NCBI RefSeq assembly: GCF_000006565.2
Contig: NC_031479.1
Location: forward strand, 744,001 to 808,000
Length of the DNA: 64,000 bases
Source of the DNA: Toxoplasma gondii ME49
Taxonomy: Eukaryota > Apicomplexa > Conoidasida > Eucoccidiorida > Sarcocystidae
Direction of reading: 5' to 3'
The notes below the pieces were generated by a model. It was not told the DNA's origin and searched no databases. It saw nothing but the letters and a program-made list of their open reading frames with translations. Below, piece after piece: positions 1 through 11,406 of the stretch. Numbering within the stretch: position 1 is the first letter of the stretch; every line of letters begins with the position of its first letter. The translations under genes were made by a program, and so were the position numbers.

Positions 1-2239
1 AATTTTGTGAATTGATGTTGCACCTGAAACTTCAGAATTTGGCCTACAGCCTTGGTTTCTTTTGAAAAAAACAACTCGGCTGGTCTAGGCACCCGCCTAG
101 TTTCTTCTGGAAAACGCTTAGCCCGCTGTAACACAAAGCGTGAAATGAAGACGTTCGGGGTTCGTGATTCGATGTCTGTGGGTTTTTTTCCCGTCAAACG
201 AACGCCAGGGAAACAGGTTGTGTGTGTCCGATCGAAACGTGCATGATCTGATTTCTAGAGAGCTGCAAACAATCGGACTGCATCGCTTCGCAGGAATGTT
301 TGCGTCAGCTGAAACTCGAGAAACGTTTGGCTTGCCCATGGGGAAGAGCTTTTATTCTAAGTGAGATACGTGGCCCCGCTTGTGCCTGGACTCAGGAACT
401 GGAAACAGGCATGGCAGGTGGGATGTTCTCCCAGAACTACCTTTTCTCGATAAAAAAACAGGTAGCAGAGCACTCGGTGTGCTCAGGCGACCATTGCATT
501 CCGATGTGAAGCCGTCTCATTTCCGCGTGAAGGCCCGAATAGTCTGTTCTAGGCAAATGAGATTTCCAATGCCAACGACAAAGCAATGGATTGGATACCC
601 AGGGAGCTGTGCTCCCATTAGTAAGAATTGTAAGTCACCGCGCGCGCGGTGCCAATCAGCTAGCGACTGACGCTGGACTTCCTGTTACGCGTTTGTAATG
701 GGTTCGTCGGCTAATCTGTTGATGTTCCGAGCAGAAAAAGCCGCCGTCTATATGTTACTGCACCGGGCAGGGATTATATACTATACGTCTACAATGGTAT
801 TAGCAGTATCTAGTGTTGATGTACAACAGACGCTCTCCTTGTTGGGGGCTGCAAAGGCAAACAACAGTTTCGTGTCTCTGCGTGTACTCTGCTCAACGAG
901 ATCTAAAGAGGTGGTCGTACGTGCGAAAACTGCAAAAGCAGAAATTAACGGTTGCGATGTCAACTAGGGGTCCAGCGGCTCCCTGTCGGGACTCACGACA
1001 TCAGGAGGATAGTGTTTTTGAACTACTGTTTTGACGAGCAAGAGCTTCTGACACTCTACTGCCTGCCGTAAACTCTCGTCACCTTGTCTTCGTGGCTCTC
1101 GAGTTGCACTGTACATCTGGTGTAGTCGCAGTGTCAAGCTCAGACTATACCAAGCTCTTTCAACGCCTGGTATTTGGCTGCCTCTTGAGGGGTGTCGTGG
1201 TTATCTTGCCTGGGCTCGCACCAATAGCACCAGCGTCTAATCCTCCCCTCGTGTCTGATAACACATCATTCCAAAGGATGTGTGCTCGCATCACGTGTAT
1301 TTATTGCAGACCATTCACATCTGAAATCACAGGTTTCGATCATACAGCTGTCGGTACATGGCGATTGCGGATGATTAAACCAGCACAAGAGACCACTTGG
1401 ATGCCTGCGATACATGATTCATTTCGGGATTTCTCGAGACAGGGTTGTTCCCAGCTGCTTTCGTCCTCTGCATAGACGCAGCCACCACACCGACTTCTTT
1501 CACCTGGCGGTTCATTGCTCTGTTGTTAGCTTCTGTTCAGGGTAATCTGAGGTATTCCACCACCTAAACAGTGGCTCTCAGAGCTGAATACAAACACTCA
1601 CCACGATTCAGCAGCTAGCAAGTCACACTGAACCAGATGGATGGATGATCAGCCAAACAAGACATCTCTCTTTCGCCGCGTTCGGGTCTGCCTAAATGAC
1701 TGTGCTGCATATGGGAACCGTCGAGACCATGGGGTCAACAAACACGGAGAGGCGGACATTCTTGGACACGCGCGCGGCGATTCTGTTCAGTTTTCACTGT
1801 GAGGTTGACAGCCGGCGAATGGAGAAACATCACTGTCTTCTTGTGGGTGGCAAGTGCGACGCGCCGCTATTCTGACTTCGTCTCTACTGGCGCCAAGAAG
1901 CAGGCGCTGGCTGGTGTGCTAGCTAGAACCGTGGCCGTGTCTCGTGATTTCGGCTGCATTCCAGGCAGTCTTAGGGCCGGCCGCGCAGCGGGTAGTCGAA
2001 ATAATGCTTCGAACCAACGCGAAATGCCGCGCGACGCAGCTGAGAACAAGCGGCCTCCGCGGGAAATGAGTGGTCGGCTGGCTACCTACAGTTGAACAGT
2101 CAGAGCAGACACCCCGCCAACAGGCACAGACACTGAACGTCAGCAGAACGGCGATATGGCTTGTCGTCAGTTACTTTGTTCAGTACAAAATCTTTTGTTT
2201 TATTTCTTGCCTGACATATACTGCACTGACTTCGACACC
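1..2239. other. Intergenic region upstream of ROP1
   Basis: I see no convincing gene here. Open frames are short, overlap on both strands, lack splice-site support and read as random composition. The last few hundred bases should hold the ROP1 promoter; the one recognisable element is the AGAGACG-type heptamer listed separately. A short alternating CG tract lies near 638-647. Confidence 0.6.
1879..1885 (-). promoter_or_regulatory. WGAGACG-type element upstream of ROP1
   Basis: The plus strand reads CGTCTCT, the reverse complement of AGAGACG. WGAGACG heptamers are known promoter elements of Toxoplasma dense-granule and related genes and can act in either orientation. This copy lies about 355 bp before the ROP1 ATG, a plausible promoter distance. 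A single 7-base match is weak on its own. Confidence 0.35.
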
Positions 2240-3496
2240 ATGGAGCAAAGGCTGCCAATTATTCTACTTGTTCTCTCTGTGTTCTTCAGTTCAACCCCAA
2301 GCGCCGCCCTTTCGAGCCACAATGGAGTCCCCGCTTATCCATCGTATGCACAGGCATCGCTCTCTTCCAACGGCGAGCCACGGCACAGGGGCATACGCGG
2401 CAGCTTCCTCATGCCCGTAAAGCCACACGCAAACGCTGATGACTTCGCCTCCGACGACAACTACGAAACGCTGCCGAGTTTCGTGGAAGCTCCTGTCAGA
2501 GACCCGCGCCAAGTCCCTGGCAGAGGAGAAGCTGCTCTTGGCACAGAGGAGACTCCAGGACAACAGCCGCCGGTGGCTCTAGGCAGTGCAGAAGGGGAGG
2601 GGACCTCCACTAATGAATCCGCCTCCGAAAATTCTGAAGATGACACGTTTCACGATGCCCTCCAAGAGCTTCCAGAGGATGGCCTCGAAGTGCCCCCACC
2701 AAATGCACAGGAGCTGCCCCCACCAAATTCACAGGAGCTGCCCCCACCAAATTCACAGGAGCTGCCCCCACCAAATTCACAGGAGCTGCCCCCACCAAAT
2801 GCACAGGAGCTGCTCCCACCAACTGAACAGGATCTGCCCCCACCAACTGAACAGGAGCTGCCCCCACCAGTGGGCGAAGGTCAAGGTCTGCAAGTCCCTG
2901 GGGAACATGGACCACAGGGGCCCCCAGATGATGATCAGCAGCTGCTTTTAGAGCCTACGGAAGAGCAACAGGAGGGCCCTCAGGAGCCGCTGCCACCGCC
3001 GCCGCCCCCGACTCAGGGCGAACAACCCGAAGGACAGCAGCCGCAGGGACCAGTTCGTCAAAATTTTTTTCGTCGGGCGTTGGGGGCCGCAAGAAGCCGA
3101 TTCGGAGGTGCACGACGCCATGTCAGTGGGGTGTTCCGAAGAGTCAGAGGTGGTTTGAACCGTATAGTAGGTGGAGTGAGAAGTGGTTTCAGGCGTGCAA
3201 GAGAAGGTGTCGTTGGGGGAGTCCGTCGTTTAACAAGTGCTGCCAGTCAGGGTCTCCGTCGTGCAGGAGAAGGTTTACGTAGGGGTTTCACTCGTGTAAG
3301 AGGAGCTCTCAGAGGTCGTGGTCGTGCAGCAGATGGTGCCAGTAGTGTAAGAGAAAGATTCGGTGCCGCAAGCGGGAGAGTCAGAGACGCTTTCAGCGCG
3401 GGATTGACGCGCCTCCGCAGGCGCGGCAGAACTAGTGGCGAGGAGGGCAGGCCCCTACTGGGCGAAGGAAGAGAGCAGGATGATGGATCGCAATAA
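2240..3496 (+). CDS. ROP1: Rhoptry protein ROP1
   Basis: Single-exon gene for a 418-residue secreted protein that I recognise as Toxoplasma ROP1, a rhoptry protein released during invasion and associated with the parasitophorous vacuole. The start is the ATG in ACCATGG at 2240, because it is followed directly by a signal peptide (hydrophobic LPIILLVLSVFF, then a small-residue cleavage region). An in-frame ATG at 2156 would put 28 unlikely residues before it. Order of the mature protein: acidic Ser/Glu-rich segment; proline-rich octapeptide repeats (residues about 152-207); acidic Gln/Glu/Pro segment ending in a run of prolines; then a strongly basic C-terminal third with repeated Arg-rich amphipathic stretches from about residue 275. 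This acidic-to-basic asymmetry is the known hallmark of ROP1. I see no catalytic domain. Repeat number and sequence vary between strains. Confidence 0.96.
   Translation: MEQRLPIILLVLSVFFSSTPSAALSSHNGVPAYPSYAQASLSSNGEPRHRGIRGSFLMPVKPHANADDFASDDNYETLPSFVEAPVRDPRQVPGRGEAALGTEETPGQQPPVALGSAEGEGTSTNESASENSEDDTFHDALQELPEDGLEVPPPNAQELPPPNSQELPPPNSQELPPPNSQELPPPNAQELLPPTEQDLPPPTEQELPPPVGEGQGLQVPGEHGPQGPPDDDQQLLLEPTEEQQEGPQEPLPPPPPPTQGEQPEGQQPQGPVRQNFFRRALGAARSRFGGARRHVSGVFRRVRGGLNRIVGGVRSGFRRAREGVVGGVRRLTSAASQGLRRAGEGLRRGFTRVRGALRGRGRAADGASSVRERFGAASGRVRDAFSAGLTRLRRRGRTSGEEGRPLLGEGREQDDGSQ
2693..2860 (+). repeat. 24-bp coding tandem repeat in ROP1
   Basis: Seven consecutive 24-bp units encode octapeptides PPPNAQEL, PPPNSQEL (three times), PPPNAQEL, LPPTEQDL and PPPTEQEL, followed by a degenerate PPPVGEG. 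The central three PPPNSQEL units are nearly identical at DNA level, which suggests recent slippage or unequal exchange. The array is in frame throughout. Confidence 0.95.
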
Positions 3497-4224
3497 TACG
3501 GGCAGCATGCTGCTGGATTCGGCGAAGACCGTTTCTCGTAAACGAGGCAGCGGGGTCCTCCAAAGTTGAGAAACCCGGTAAACGTGTGTGCGGTAACGGT
3601 GATCGAGTTTGCAGATGGTTCCTTGTGTACCACGTGGCTTCTCGAGACCAATCGTGCTTTGTTAGGGTCTAGTAGTTCGACTGGATTTTATTGAACTGCA
3701 GGAATGCTCGCAGAAGAGAAGCCGTGAGGCAATGCAGGTTCTTGCGTCTGTGCGAGCAGGACTTGAGAGATCCGTTGTGGTGGCAACCTTGTGCCTATCT
3801 ATCCGAAGCCTCGCTGACTCGCAGAAATAAGGGTCGAGATCCATGAGAGCTTTCTGGGTGGTGAGGCCAGGGCTTGTGTAGAACTTCGTGGGAAGATGTG
3901 CTTGAGCTTCGTCAGCAACTTCACGGAGAGCGCCACCTGATCTAAACATCCGAACATTTTTAGCTCGACATGTTCACAGAAATGTTAATAGGTTGAGGCG
4001 TGTAAAGGTTGCTTCCGGGAAGACGAGTAATCGTGTCACGCCATGTTAGCGGTCATGTCGCTGCCTCATTGTATTCGGGTGTCACTGTGCCTTCAAACAT
4101 CAGTCGTGGTTCAGCAGTGCCCGCTGACGTTCGACACATGGAACTCCGGCGAGACTGTCTCGGCAAATGTGACGCACTTTGTATTCATGTGGCAAACCGT
4201 TTCAACGCAAGATAATGTGTTTTC

Positions 4225-4665
4225 TTGTTAACCTCCACCAGCATATCCGGAACCGCTGCGGTTCTGCGTCGGAAATGTGACACCCGGTGTCACGGCGTTC
4301 CTGGGGTGCCAGCAGTCAATCTGTCTCTGGTTTTTGATGTACCCAAAGATGAATTTCCGAGTTGGCTCTCGCAGCTGTGGACAACTCGGACGAAAGAAGA
4401 CGGAATTAGTGAAGTGCTCGAGGCTCCTGAAGAGGAATCAGCAGTGCAGCATAGTTACGCATTACAGAAAGCGGTCATGCTAAGACATGGTGGTGGCCTG
4501 CCTCATGTTTATTACAGCGATCCCTTTATACCTTCTACCTTCTCGCGGTATGATGAGGTGCACATGCTGCCCTTGATGAGGATATCGAACGGCTTCTGCC
4601 ATATCCTGCCCATCCGTGACACTCTTCACTGCAGCGGTGGATTCGGTGTTAGTAAGCGTGAATGA
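4225..4665 (+). other. Unassigned 146-codon open frame
   Basis: This is the only long open frame between ROP1 and the mitochondrial-like insert. Its translation has balanced, non-repetitive composition (for example PKDEFPSWLSQLW and HVYYSDPFIPSTF), unlike the Arg/Ser/Cys-rich translations of most shadow frames nearby. It does not begin with ATG. A pyrimidine-rich stretch ending in CACCAG at about 4241 could be a splice acceptor. It may be an exon of an unrecognised gene or chance. I do not recognise the protein. Confidence 0.25.
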
Positions 4666-4989
4666 TGCAGGGGTAATCTTCAAACGCTGCTCAAGTCGAC
4701 CCGATACACGGAGTGAACTTGTACGGCTTCGTGTGTACACTTCCTGGAGTTGGTCAGTAGTGGCAAGAAGTCGGTTTTTCCCCACTGCCCGCAATATTAC
4801 AGTTTCCTTTGCCAGCGGGTAATAGCCGACAGTGTTGTTCAGAAGCAGCCATACGCTGTCGGAATTTTCTCACGCAAATAGTTTTAGATCGGTCAGACGG
4901 GACGCTACAACTGGGCTGCGGTGTCGCTGATGTTCTTGCGCTTGGCTAGGCGGATTTTGGGACAGTGCCTCGATGCTTCACACCCCAGT

Positions 4990-5047
4990 CCACTGGGGTG
5001 GTGGTGTACAGCAGTCATGAAGAACTTGGTTGTCTGTATCTCATAAC
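4990..5047 (+). repeat. 58-bp dispersed repeat, copy A
   Basis: This stretch aligns without gaps over 58 bases, at roughly three-quarters identity by hand count, to 40907-40964. Shared blocks include TGGGGTGG and ATATCTCATA-like sequence at the 3' end (here GTATCTCATA). It abuts the cox1-like insertion on its 5' side. Confidence 0.55.
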
Positions 5048-5119
5048 TGGAGTCATATTCAGTATCCTAGGTTAGCTCTATTTACTTCCTTCGTGCATGT
5101 GTCTCTATGGAATCTTGTG

Positions 5120-5245
5120 CAGGAGCTACAAATTATGTTATATACTTGGTCTATTATCTTTACAGCTGTTACGCTATTATGTACTCTACCTATCTTAACA
5201 GGTGGATTAGTTATGATTCTATTAGATTTACAAGTGAATAAAGGA
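5120..5245 (+). pseudogene. Nuclear copy of mitochondrial cox1 fragment (NUMT)
   Basis: The AT-rich plus strand encodes LYTWSIIFTAVTLLCTLP followed by ILTGGLVMILLDLQVN. This matches the conserved cytochrome c oxidase subunit I segment that in apicomplexans reads approximately LYTW, then LPILTGG. Similarity stops after DLQVN, where the frame runs into unrelated sequence. There is no start codon, no rest of the gene, and the base composition differs sharply from the GC-rich surroundings, so this is a dead nuclear insertion. Toxoplasma is known to carry many such fragments (REP elements) with direct and inverted repeats, some first described near ROP1. Confidence 0.85.
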
Positions 5246-5367
5246 ATCTCTGATTCTACGTTGAACATACGTTCAGAAGACAAATCCACATATTGTTGCT
5301 AAGGTTGCTCCAGGAGACTGTGTCTGTTAAGATAGGTAAATGCTAGCATATGAGCTGTAAAGATAAT
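5153..5367. repeat. Inverted repeats bracketing the cox1 fragment
   Basis: Two exact inverted matches are nested: the 15-mer ATTATCTTTACAGCT at 5153-5167 recurs inverted at 5353-5367, and the 13-mer CCTATCTTAACAG at 5189-5201 recurs inverted at 5324-5336. The right-hand arm read on the minus strand (from about 5395 to 5320) aligns loosely with the cox1 segment with a 3-base length difference. It therefore looks like a second, more diverged mitochondrial-like piece in opposite orientation. Confidence 0.8.
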
Positions 5368-7292
5368 GGATCAGATGTATAAAATAGAAGTTTTTGCTCC
5401 TTTCTACAGCTACTCTAACGTTGATCAACCAGGATTCAACTTTGAACGGAAGATGCAGCCGGAAGACCTGAGGCAGTACTCTTCTCAAGCACAGCGTGGT
5501 GCTGTCTGAATGAGCCTCTTTCAGCCGAGGCATAGGGGCAAGAAGGGAAACATCTAATGTCCCAATGCTCCTATGCAATGTGAACATCTACAAAGGCGCC
5601 CGTTTTTTCTTCGTGGAGCTCCCTGCATCTGTGGTTTTTACAGGGATGTTCGGAAGCGGTTTAGAGTGGGGCCAACAAGCGTAATCACCGTACCGCGCGA
5701 ACAGCAAGCTCCTGTTCTCGGCAGTGATGGAACGACGTAAGACGAAGCCGCGTTTGTGTGTGCAAAGCTGGGTAGATCGCATTTCAGTAGTAGCATTACC
5801 AAAACGGCGTTAAGTGAAAACACGCACCGTTTCGTTGCAGCTTTCGAGTGTGCATGCACGCGACGAAGCACGAGATCCGAAATCGATGAGCTACTTCTGA
5901 GAACGCCACATCATACTACGTAGAGGGCGGTAATGGAACCGAGTCACACACGACGGCCGGACACGTCGTGTGACCGACTTACAAGGGCACGATGACGAGC
6001 GGTTACAATTAAACGCCTCTCCCACTCTTGAGACTGGCTAACCCACTCTGTAATGACAGGATACGCGCTCGCGTTGCGGGCTTGGCTGAACGCAGTAACT
6101 GGACCTTGACAGAGAAGAAAATGAAAGAACCTTCCCTTGGCGCCACTACTCAGGAAGGTCAGACTCTGTTTCGCAGTCGTGTTTTTAGATGTGCTTTGAC
6201 AAGGGCCATGCTACACGGGTTCAAGAAGAACCTGTATATCAGTTGTGATGCGAAGATGGAGTAGAGAGAAAACAAACTGAAGATGATCACTCAACACCCA
6301 GCAGTGTGGCAAAGCAAATAGCAGCGTGACAGCAGACCGACACAAGGGTCCTTCTGAATGTGCCAGCGGACCGGCAAGCCCGCATGCTAGACTGTTTCCA
6401 ACGCCCACTAACAGTGTGCCGTCTAAAATAGTGGACACATGCTGCGAAGATACAAAATTAATACAGCTGGTGGTCCCAAGCGCCTCAAAGGCACCCTAAG
6501 AAGAAACGATACCAATCTTCGTGCGCCACAATCCCAACATACGCTGCGACATCACTTGCAAGACGGGCAAAGCGGCTTGTGCGTTTTCCCCTCTGATGAC
6601 GATCTTCCTGAATTTTCCTTTTCTGTTAACAAAGTCCGTCTGAAAACCATGGGGGAACTCTACTGTCTAGGCCATGCGCAAGCTCCCATTCCTTCGCTGA
6701 CACTGATATAAAAAAGTCAGCTGTGATCCGTCCGCTCGAGCCGGTGCTGTCAGCTTGGCGCGGGTTCGACGCACGTCTCTTTCTTTCCCCGCGGCTCCAT
6801 CGAGTGAATCCTGTACCCTGTCTCGACAGGGCATTGATGTTGTGTTTTTCACGGCCTTTCTCTGGCTCTGCGTTGCCTTTTCCAGCGGCTATATCGCGGA
6901 TTTTCTCATGTACGCTGCGACAGCTGACGGTGTTCGCACGTCTCCTGCACTGTCTCTACACTCTCCGTCCTCCTGTTGCACAGGCCTGTCAGCCTTTCGT
7001 TTCGATTGCTGCTTGCAGGGTCCACTCTTTTGACGGATTTCCAGTTTCAAAGTGTTGATGTATATTCGATGTGCTCTGACACGTTCTGACTCGTGGTCGT
7101 GTGCGGGAATTTCGCTGCCGGTGTCGTCTGTCCGTTTTGACCGGTCCAGACGTTGTGAGTTCTTGCTTTGTCACCGAGAGAATTCCAGGCAAGCCGCGGA
7201 CCTTTTCCGTACTGGGCGCTCGTGCCCGTCAGGCCGTATGGCTCCTTGTGCCTCTGTGACAGAAGGCCTGAGAGGTGAGTGAACTCGCAGAA

Positions 7293-10200
7293 ATGAGCTC
7301 ATCTTTGGGCTCTGCAGATACGATGGAGAACCGGGGGCGGTCTGTTCCGCGCGAAGCCGCGGTTCGGAGACACATGCCCAACAAGAAACACAAAACAGAG
7401 ACGGGAGGCGTGCCCCGCTTTCGGCGAATTCCCTCGTCTTTCTCGCGTTTCGTCTCTTTCAGCTTTTCGGTTTCACCGTGCCAAGCGTCCTCGCCGCCGC
7501 AGGCCCTCCTCGCCGTTTCTGTACCTCCTCCCCCAGAGTATGCTGCTCCGCAAGCCACGGCCGACGTGCGGCCGCGGAACTGTCAACTTTTCCTCCCGGC
7601 TTGCCGCCGACTTTTTCTGTGGCCAATTCTACTCTCATGTCTCGTTTGCTTGGAGTTCCACTCCGTCTTTGATCTACCGCGCACCTCATCGGCAGGGGAC
7701 GCATCTGTGAGCCTCACGACCCGCGCCTCTCCTTTTTCTCGCGTCTACTCGATTCCTGTATTCCTCTTCACAGCGGGGGAACGGGACGACGGCACCCAGT
7801 CTAAGGAAGATGAGGCGGAAGGCGGAACGCAGAGGGGAGCTCAGTATTCACTAGAGAACGGCTCAATAGTCTCAACCGCGGAACGCTTGGAGAGAAGACG
7901 ACGCGCAAGTGGCCTGTTGTGGAACCAGGAAGCGGACACAGCTCGAGACGCAGAACGCACAGGAGCGACACAAAACGCTACAGACGCTTCTGGCCCCTTT
8001 CTCGGGGCCGAGTATACGCTGTCTTTTTTGGAGGAAACAAGCGAGGACGGTCAAAAAACTCCAGCGTCAGCAGAAGAAACCAGTCGCGAATCGCTCAAAT
8101 TCGGCCCGTTGCAATACAACGGCGCTTCTCGGGGCTCTCTGCAAAAAGTGAACATCGTCGACGAAGTTGCAGGACCCACGAATCTCGGTGAGACAGAAAC
8201 TTCTTGCAAAATCCCCTACATCGGCTCGGTGGATTTCTTTCCTCTTCAGTCTGTCCACACCGAAACAAGTCTATCTGTCGATCGGTCCGTCTTCCTCTCT
8301 GTAGGCCTATATGTCTGTACGTACCTGTGTGTATCTATCTCTATATCTACGTATATATATGTATATGCATATGAGTATATGTGAATCTTTTAGTTCTCTG
8401 TTTCCGTTGTTTACGGCGTACACACATGGATATGATACCGGCGGCGTGAACCGGGCTGCTCACGGGCGTGTTTGCTTCATGAGGGAGGAGCGTCAGTCAG
8501 AGGCAAAGAAGTCCACGGATGACCCACCTGAATCACTAAAATTCCTCTCGAAGGGGAGCAAGGGCGTTCCGGCATGGTCACTTTTCTTCGTTTGGCCCCC
8601 GTTACCTCGCTTTTCGTCTCCTTCGTTGCCGGTTCGTGCTCAGGGAGGCTTCTGTACCACGTGAGCAGATTAAACAGCGACCTCGCCGAAGACGTTCTGG
8701 GAAATCAAGTTCTGACGAACCAGGTAAATGGAGGAAGCGCACATCAGCACGTGAAGACGCGCCCGGGTTCGGCATGCGGCGTCATTTTCATTTGAGTGGC
8801 GTCCGTTTCAGTTGAACCTAGGCAAGGGAGGAAAGTAATCGATCAGAAGAGCCAAGAAGATTCCAACAGACCGTGAATCGGGAACAGAGCGTGTGGGTTC
8901 AGGTGACGGCGGGAGAGCACAGAGGAATTGAGAACAAGGCTGCTGCTTGTTGATGTGTCTCGCTTCCTAATTTTTGCGTTTCCGTGCCACAATCTGTCTT
9001 GTGTTCCTCGCCAGATTATCGGCTCCACAGTGCTCGCGCTGAAAGCCAAGAGTCAGCAGCTGGGAGGCCTCGAGAAAGCTGTCAGCGTCCTCAAATCCAA
9101 CGTCCGCGTCGGCCAACTGAGGGTGGTAGAATTTCGCGACCTCGTGCGAGCCAAGGCTCTAGAGCGCCAAGGTAAAACCAGAGAATTTGCGATGGTTCAC
9201 GCGGAGTCCAACTCGTAGTGTATACTCGCGAGAAGAAAATACTTTCCCGCTAAACGTCCGCTTCTTCGAAACACACTTCCCTTCTCGCCGTTCCCGTGTC
9301 AGATAGGATTACTCACATAATCCGCTGGTACTGATTTTCTAGCATCTGAGTACTCTCGACGTTGAGAAAAGAGAGTTCTCGGCGACACACGGAGACCTTC
9401 AAAGTGACTCATACAACGGGATGCAAGCAGAAGACCCACCGGCAGTTCAGTTCGATTTGTTTGGTGTTCAGTGGGACTGGAGGTGGATCGGCAGATGCGG
9501 TTCTGTGGAGAAGAGAAGAGCAACGAAACCATGGGACGCGTGCGAAGGTTACTGAGAAACAGTCGCGTGATGCATGCGGTGTGCCGATGTACCGTTGCAT
9601 GCAGTTGGTCAAACGCCCGTCCGTCTCTGGAGCTGCTGGTGTGTGCTTTTAGTTGAGCTGGAAATGCTTCTCTCACGTAGTGTTTATTTATACGTCTGCA
9701 TCATTTGCGCCTGGAGGTGGTGGTGTTGTACGTGTTCTGTGTTTCGTCGTAGGAACTGTCAGGTTTGTTCATGTGTAGTTGCATGCATACGCCTGCAGAC
9801 GACCTAAATAGACCTGCGCCTCACGCACCGCTGTTCGGACGTCGATCTCAAGCCCAGCATCGTGACAGACGTCGTTTGATTCGTGTTCCTAGCGCCATCG
9901 AAACCTGTATCATTTGTCTTTTTGTCTTCTTTGCTTTTGGTTCTGCTTTTCCTAGCGCTCTTTCGCGACCGGCTGGGCAACATCCGAGACCGAATCAACG
10001 ATGCGGCAGGCTCGATCATCCTCCAGACGATGGCTGCCCTCCGCGGTGCCGTGGATCATCTGAAGAACGAAGCAGACGCTTTGCTTTGGGGGGAAAAGTA
10101 CCGGAGTCGCCTCAAACAGGTCGAATTGCAACTTCTCGGCAACGCCATGAAACTTGATGAGGTAAACGACAGAAATCCTTTTGTCGGAGGCTGAAGCAGG

Positions 10201-11375
10201 TCGCATGCACTGGGCGAGAAAGGATTCGAGAGGAGGAGCGACGTCTGCTAGGCATGAGGGTGCATGCCTATAGCTGCGGCTCAGGGCGGGACTTTGTCTA
10301 ACGGTTTGCCTCTCTGGGGAGCTCTCCTCTTGTGTATGTCTGTCTTTCTGTGTAGATGAACATCGGCTTGGCTTTGTCTTTGTTTTCGTCTCGGGTTCGT
10401 CGAAACCCGCTCACGCTCCACTCAGCGCTGGATCTGTGAAGTTGTGGGAAACGCAACTCAAACGCTTCCAGACTTTACACAGCCTAACGCGTCGCCCGCT
10501 AGATATGATGGGGAGATTCGCTTGTGTCCTTTTTCTTGTCGCCCGACCCTTGTGGCTTCTTTGTACCGAGATTTCGTCGAGATAGCCTTCTTACTTCTTG
10601 GAGATTGACAGGTTCCAAGAAGCGGATTCCTCCTCTCGGGGTGTTGTCGCCGTCCGTCCCTGCTGCATCTTCCGTCTGTATGACTGAAGTCGAGACGAGT
10701 ATTTGGCTGCCGTCGCACGTGGCTTGGTGCGAGACAAGGAGAGTGTGTCGATGGGTCGACACGGGGCGCCTCATCGCGCTGAGATGAGTGGCGGAACCTT
10801 TTCAATCATGTTTGCGACGAGAAGCATTCAGGCGTCCCCCGCGTGCATTTCGTTTTTCTATTCTTCAGCTCCGAGGGATTCTGGATCAAGCGAGAAGTCG
10901 AGTCGACGTGTGGGTGGAGGGTGCGGGGAATGTGGTGCAGCAGATGGGCCAGGACGCATCCCGTTTGGCGCATGCAGGCCAGGAATCTTTTCTGACCACG
11001 GCTGCGGCAATCATCAAGAAAAAGGAAGAAGAATTCGCTCTTTTCTTGTCGACGCCGCGTGTAGAAGTGACCTACGGAGACATGCTGGTCGACCAGATTT
11101 TGATGGATTTCCGCTCGAGCAGCGTGAGCATCATGGACTTAAGTTCCTGGCTTACGCAGGAAAACGGTTTCGGGAAGAAAACGGCGTCGGTCGACGAAGT
11201 CGCTGCCAGACTCTTGAACAAATTGCGAGCCGCAGAACCCAACGTAGACATGTAAGGGCTCTTCTTAACTGTCGACACAAAACTGTTACATATATATTTG
11301 TCGATCTATCTGCATCGCTACACGTGTGTGTGTGTATATACATACGAACATACTTACATACATACATATGTATTC

Positions 11376-11406
<31 letters not shown>

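Larger units (their letters stand above)
3497..7292. other. Intergenic region between ROP1 and the ten-exon gene
   Basis: The first few hundred bases should be ROP1 3' UTR. The only structured parts are the open frame at 4225-4665, a 58-bp repeat copy at 4990-5047 and the mitochondrial-like insertion at about 5120-5400, each listed separately. I see nothing else that can be supported. The last part should contain the promoter and 5' UTR of the next gene. Confidence 0.6.

Noticed and set aside
2156..2239. Upstream in-frame ATG of ROP1
   Set aside because: It would bury the signal peptide 28 residues inside the protein. The ATG at 2240 has better context and is directly followed by the hydrophobic core.
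3662..3949. 95-codon minus-strand frame downstream of ROP1
   Set aside because: Within the expected ROP1 3' UTR, no flanking splice sites, and no recognisable motif.
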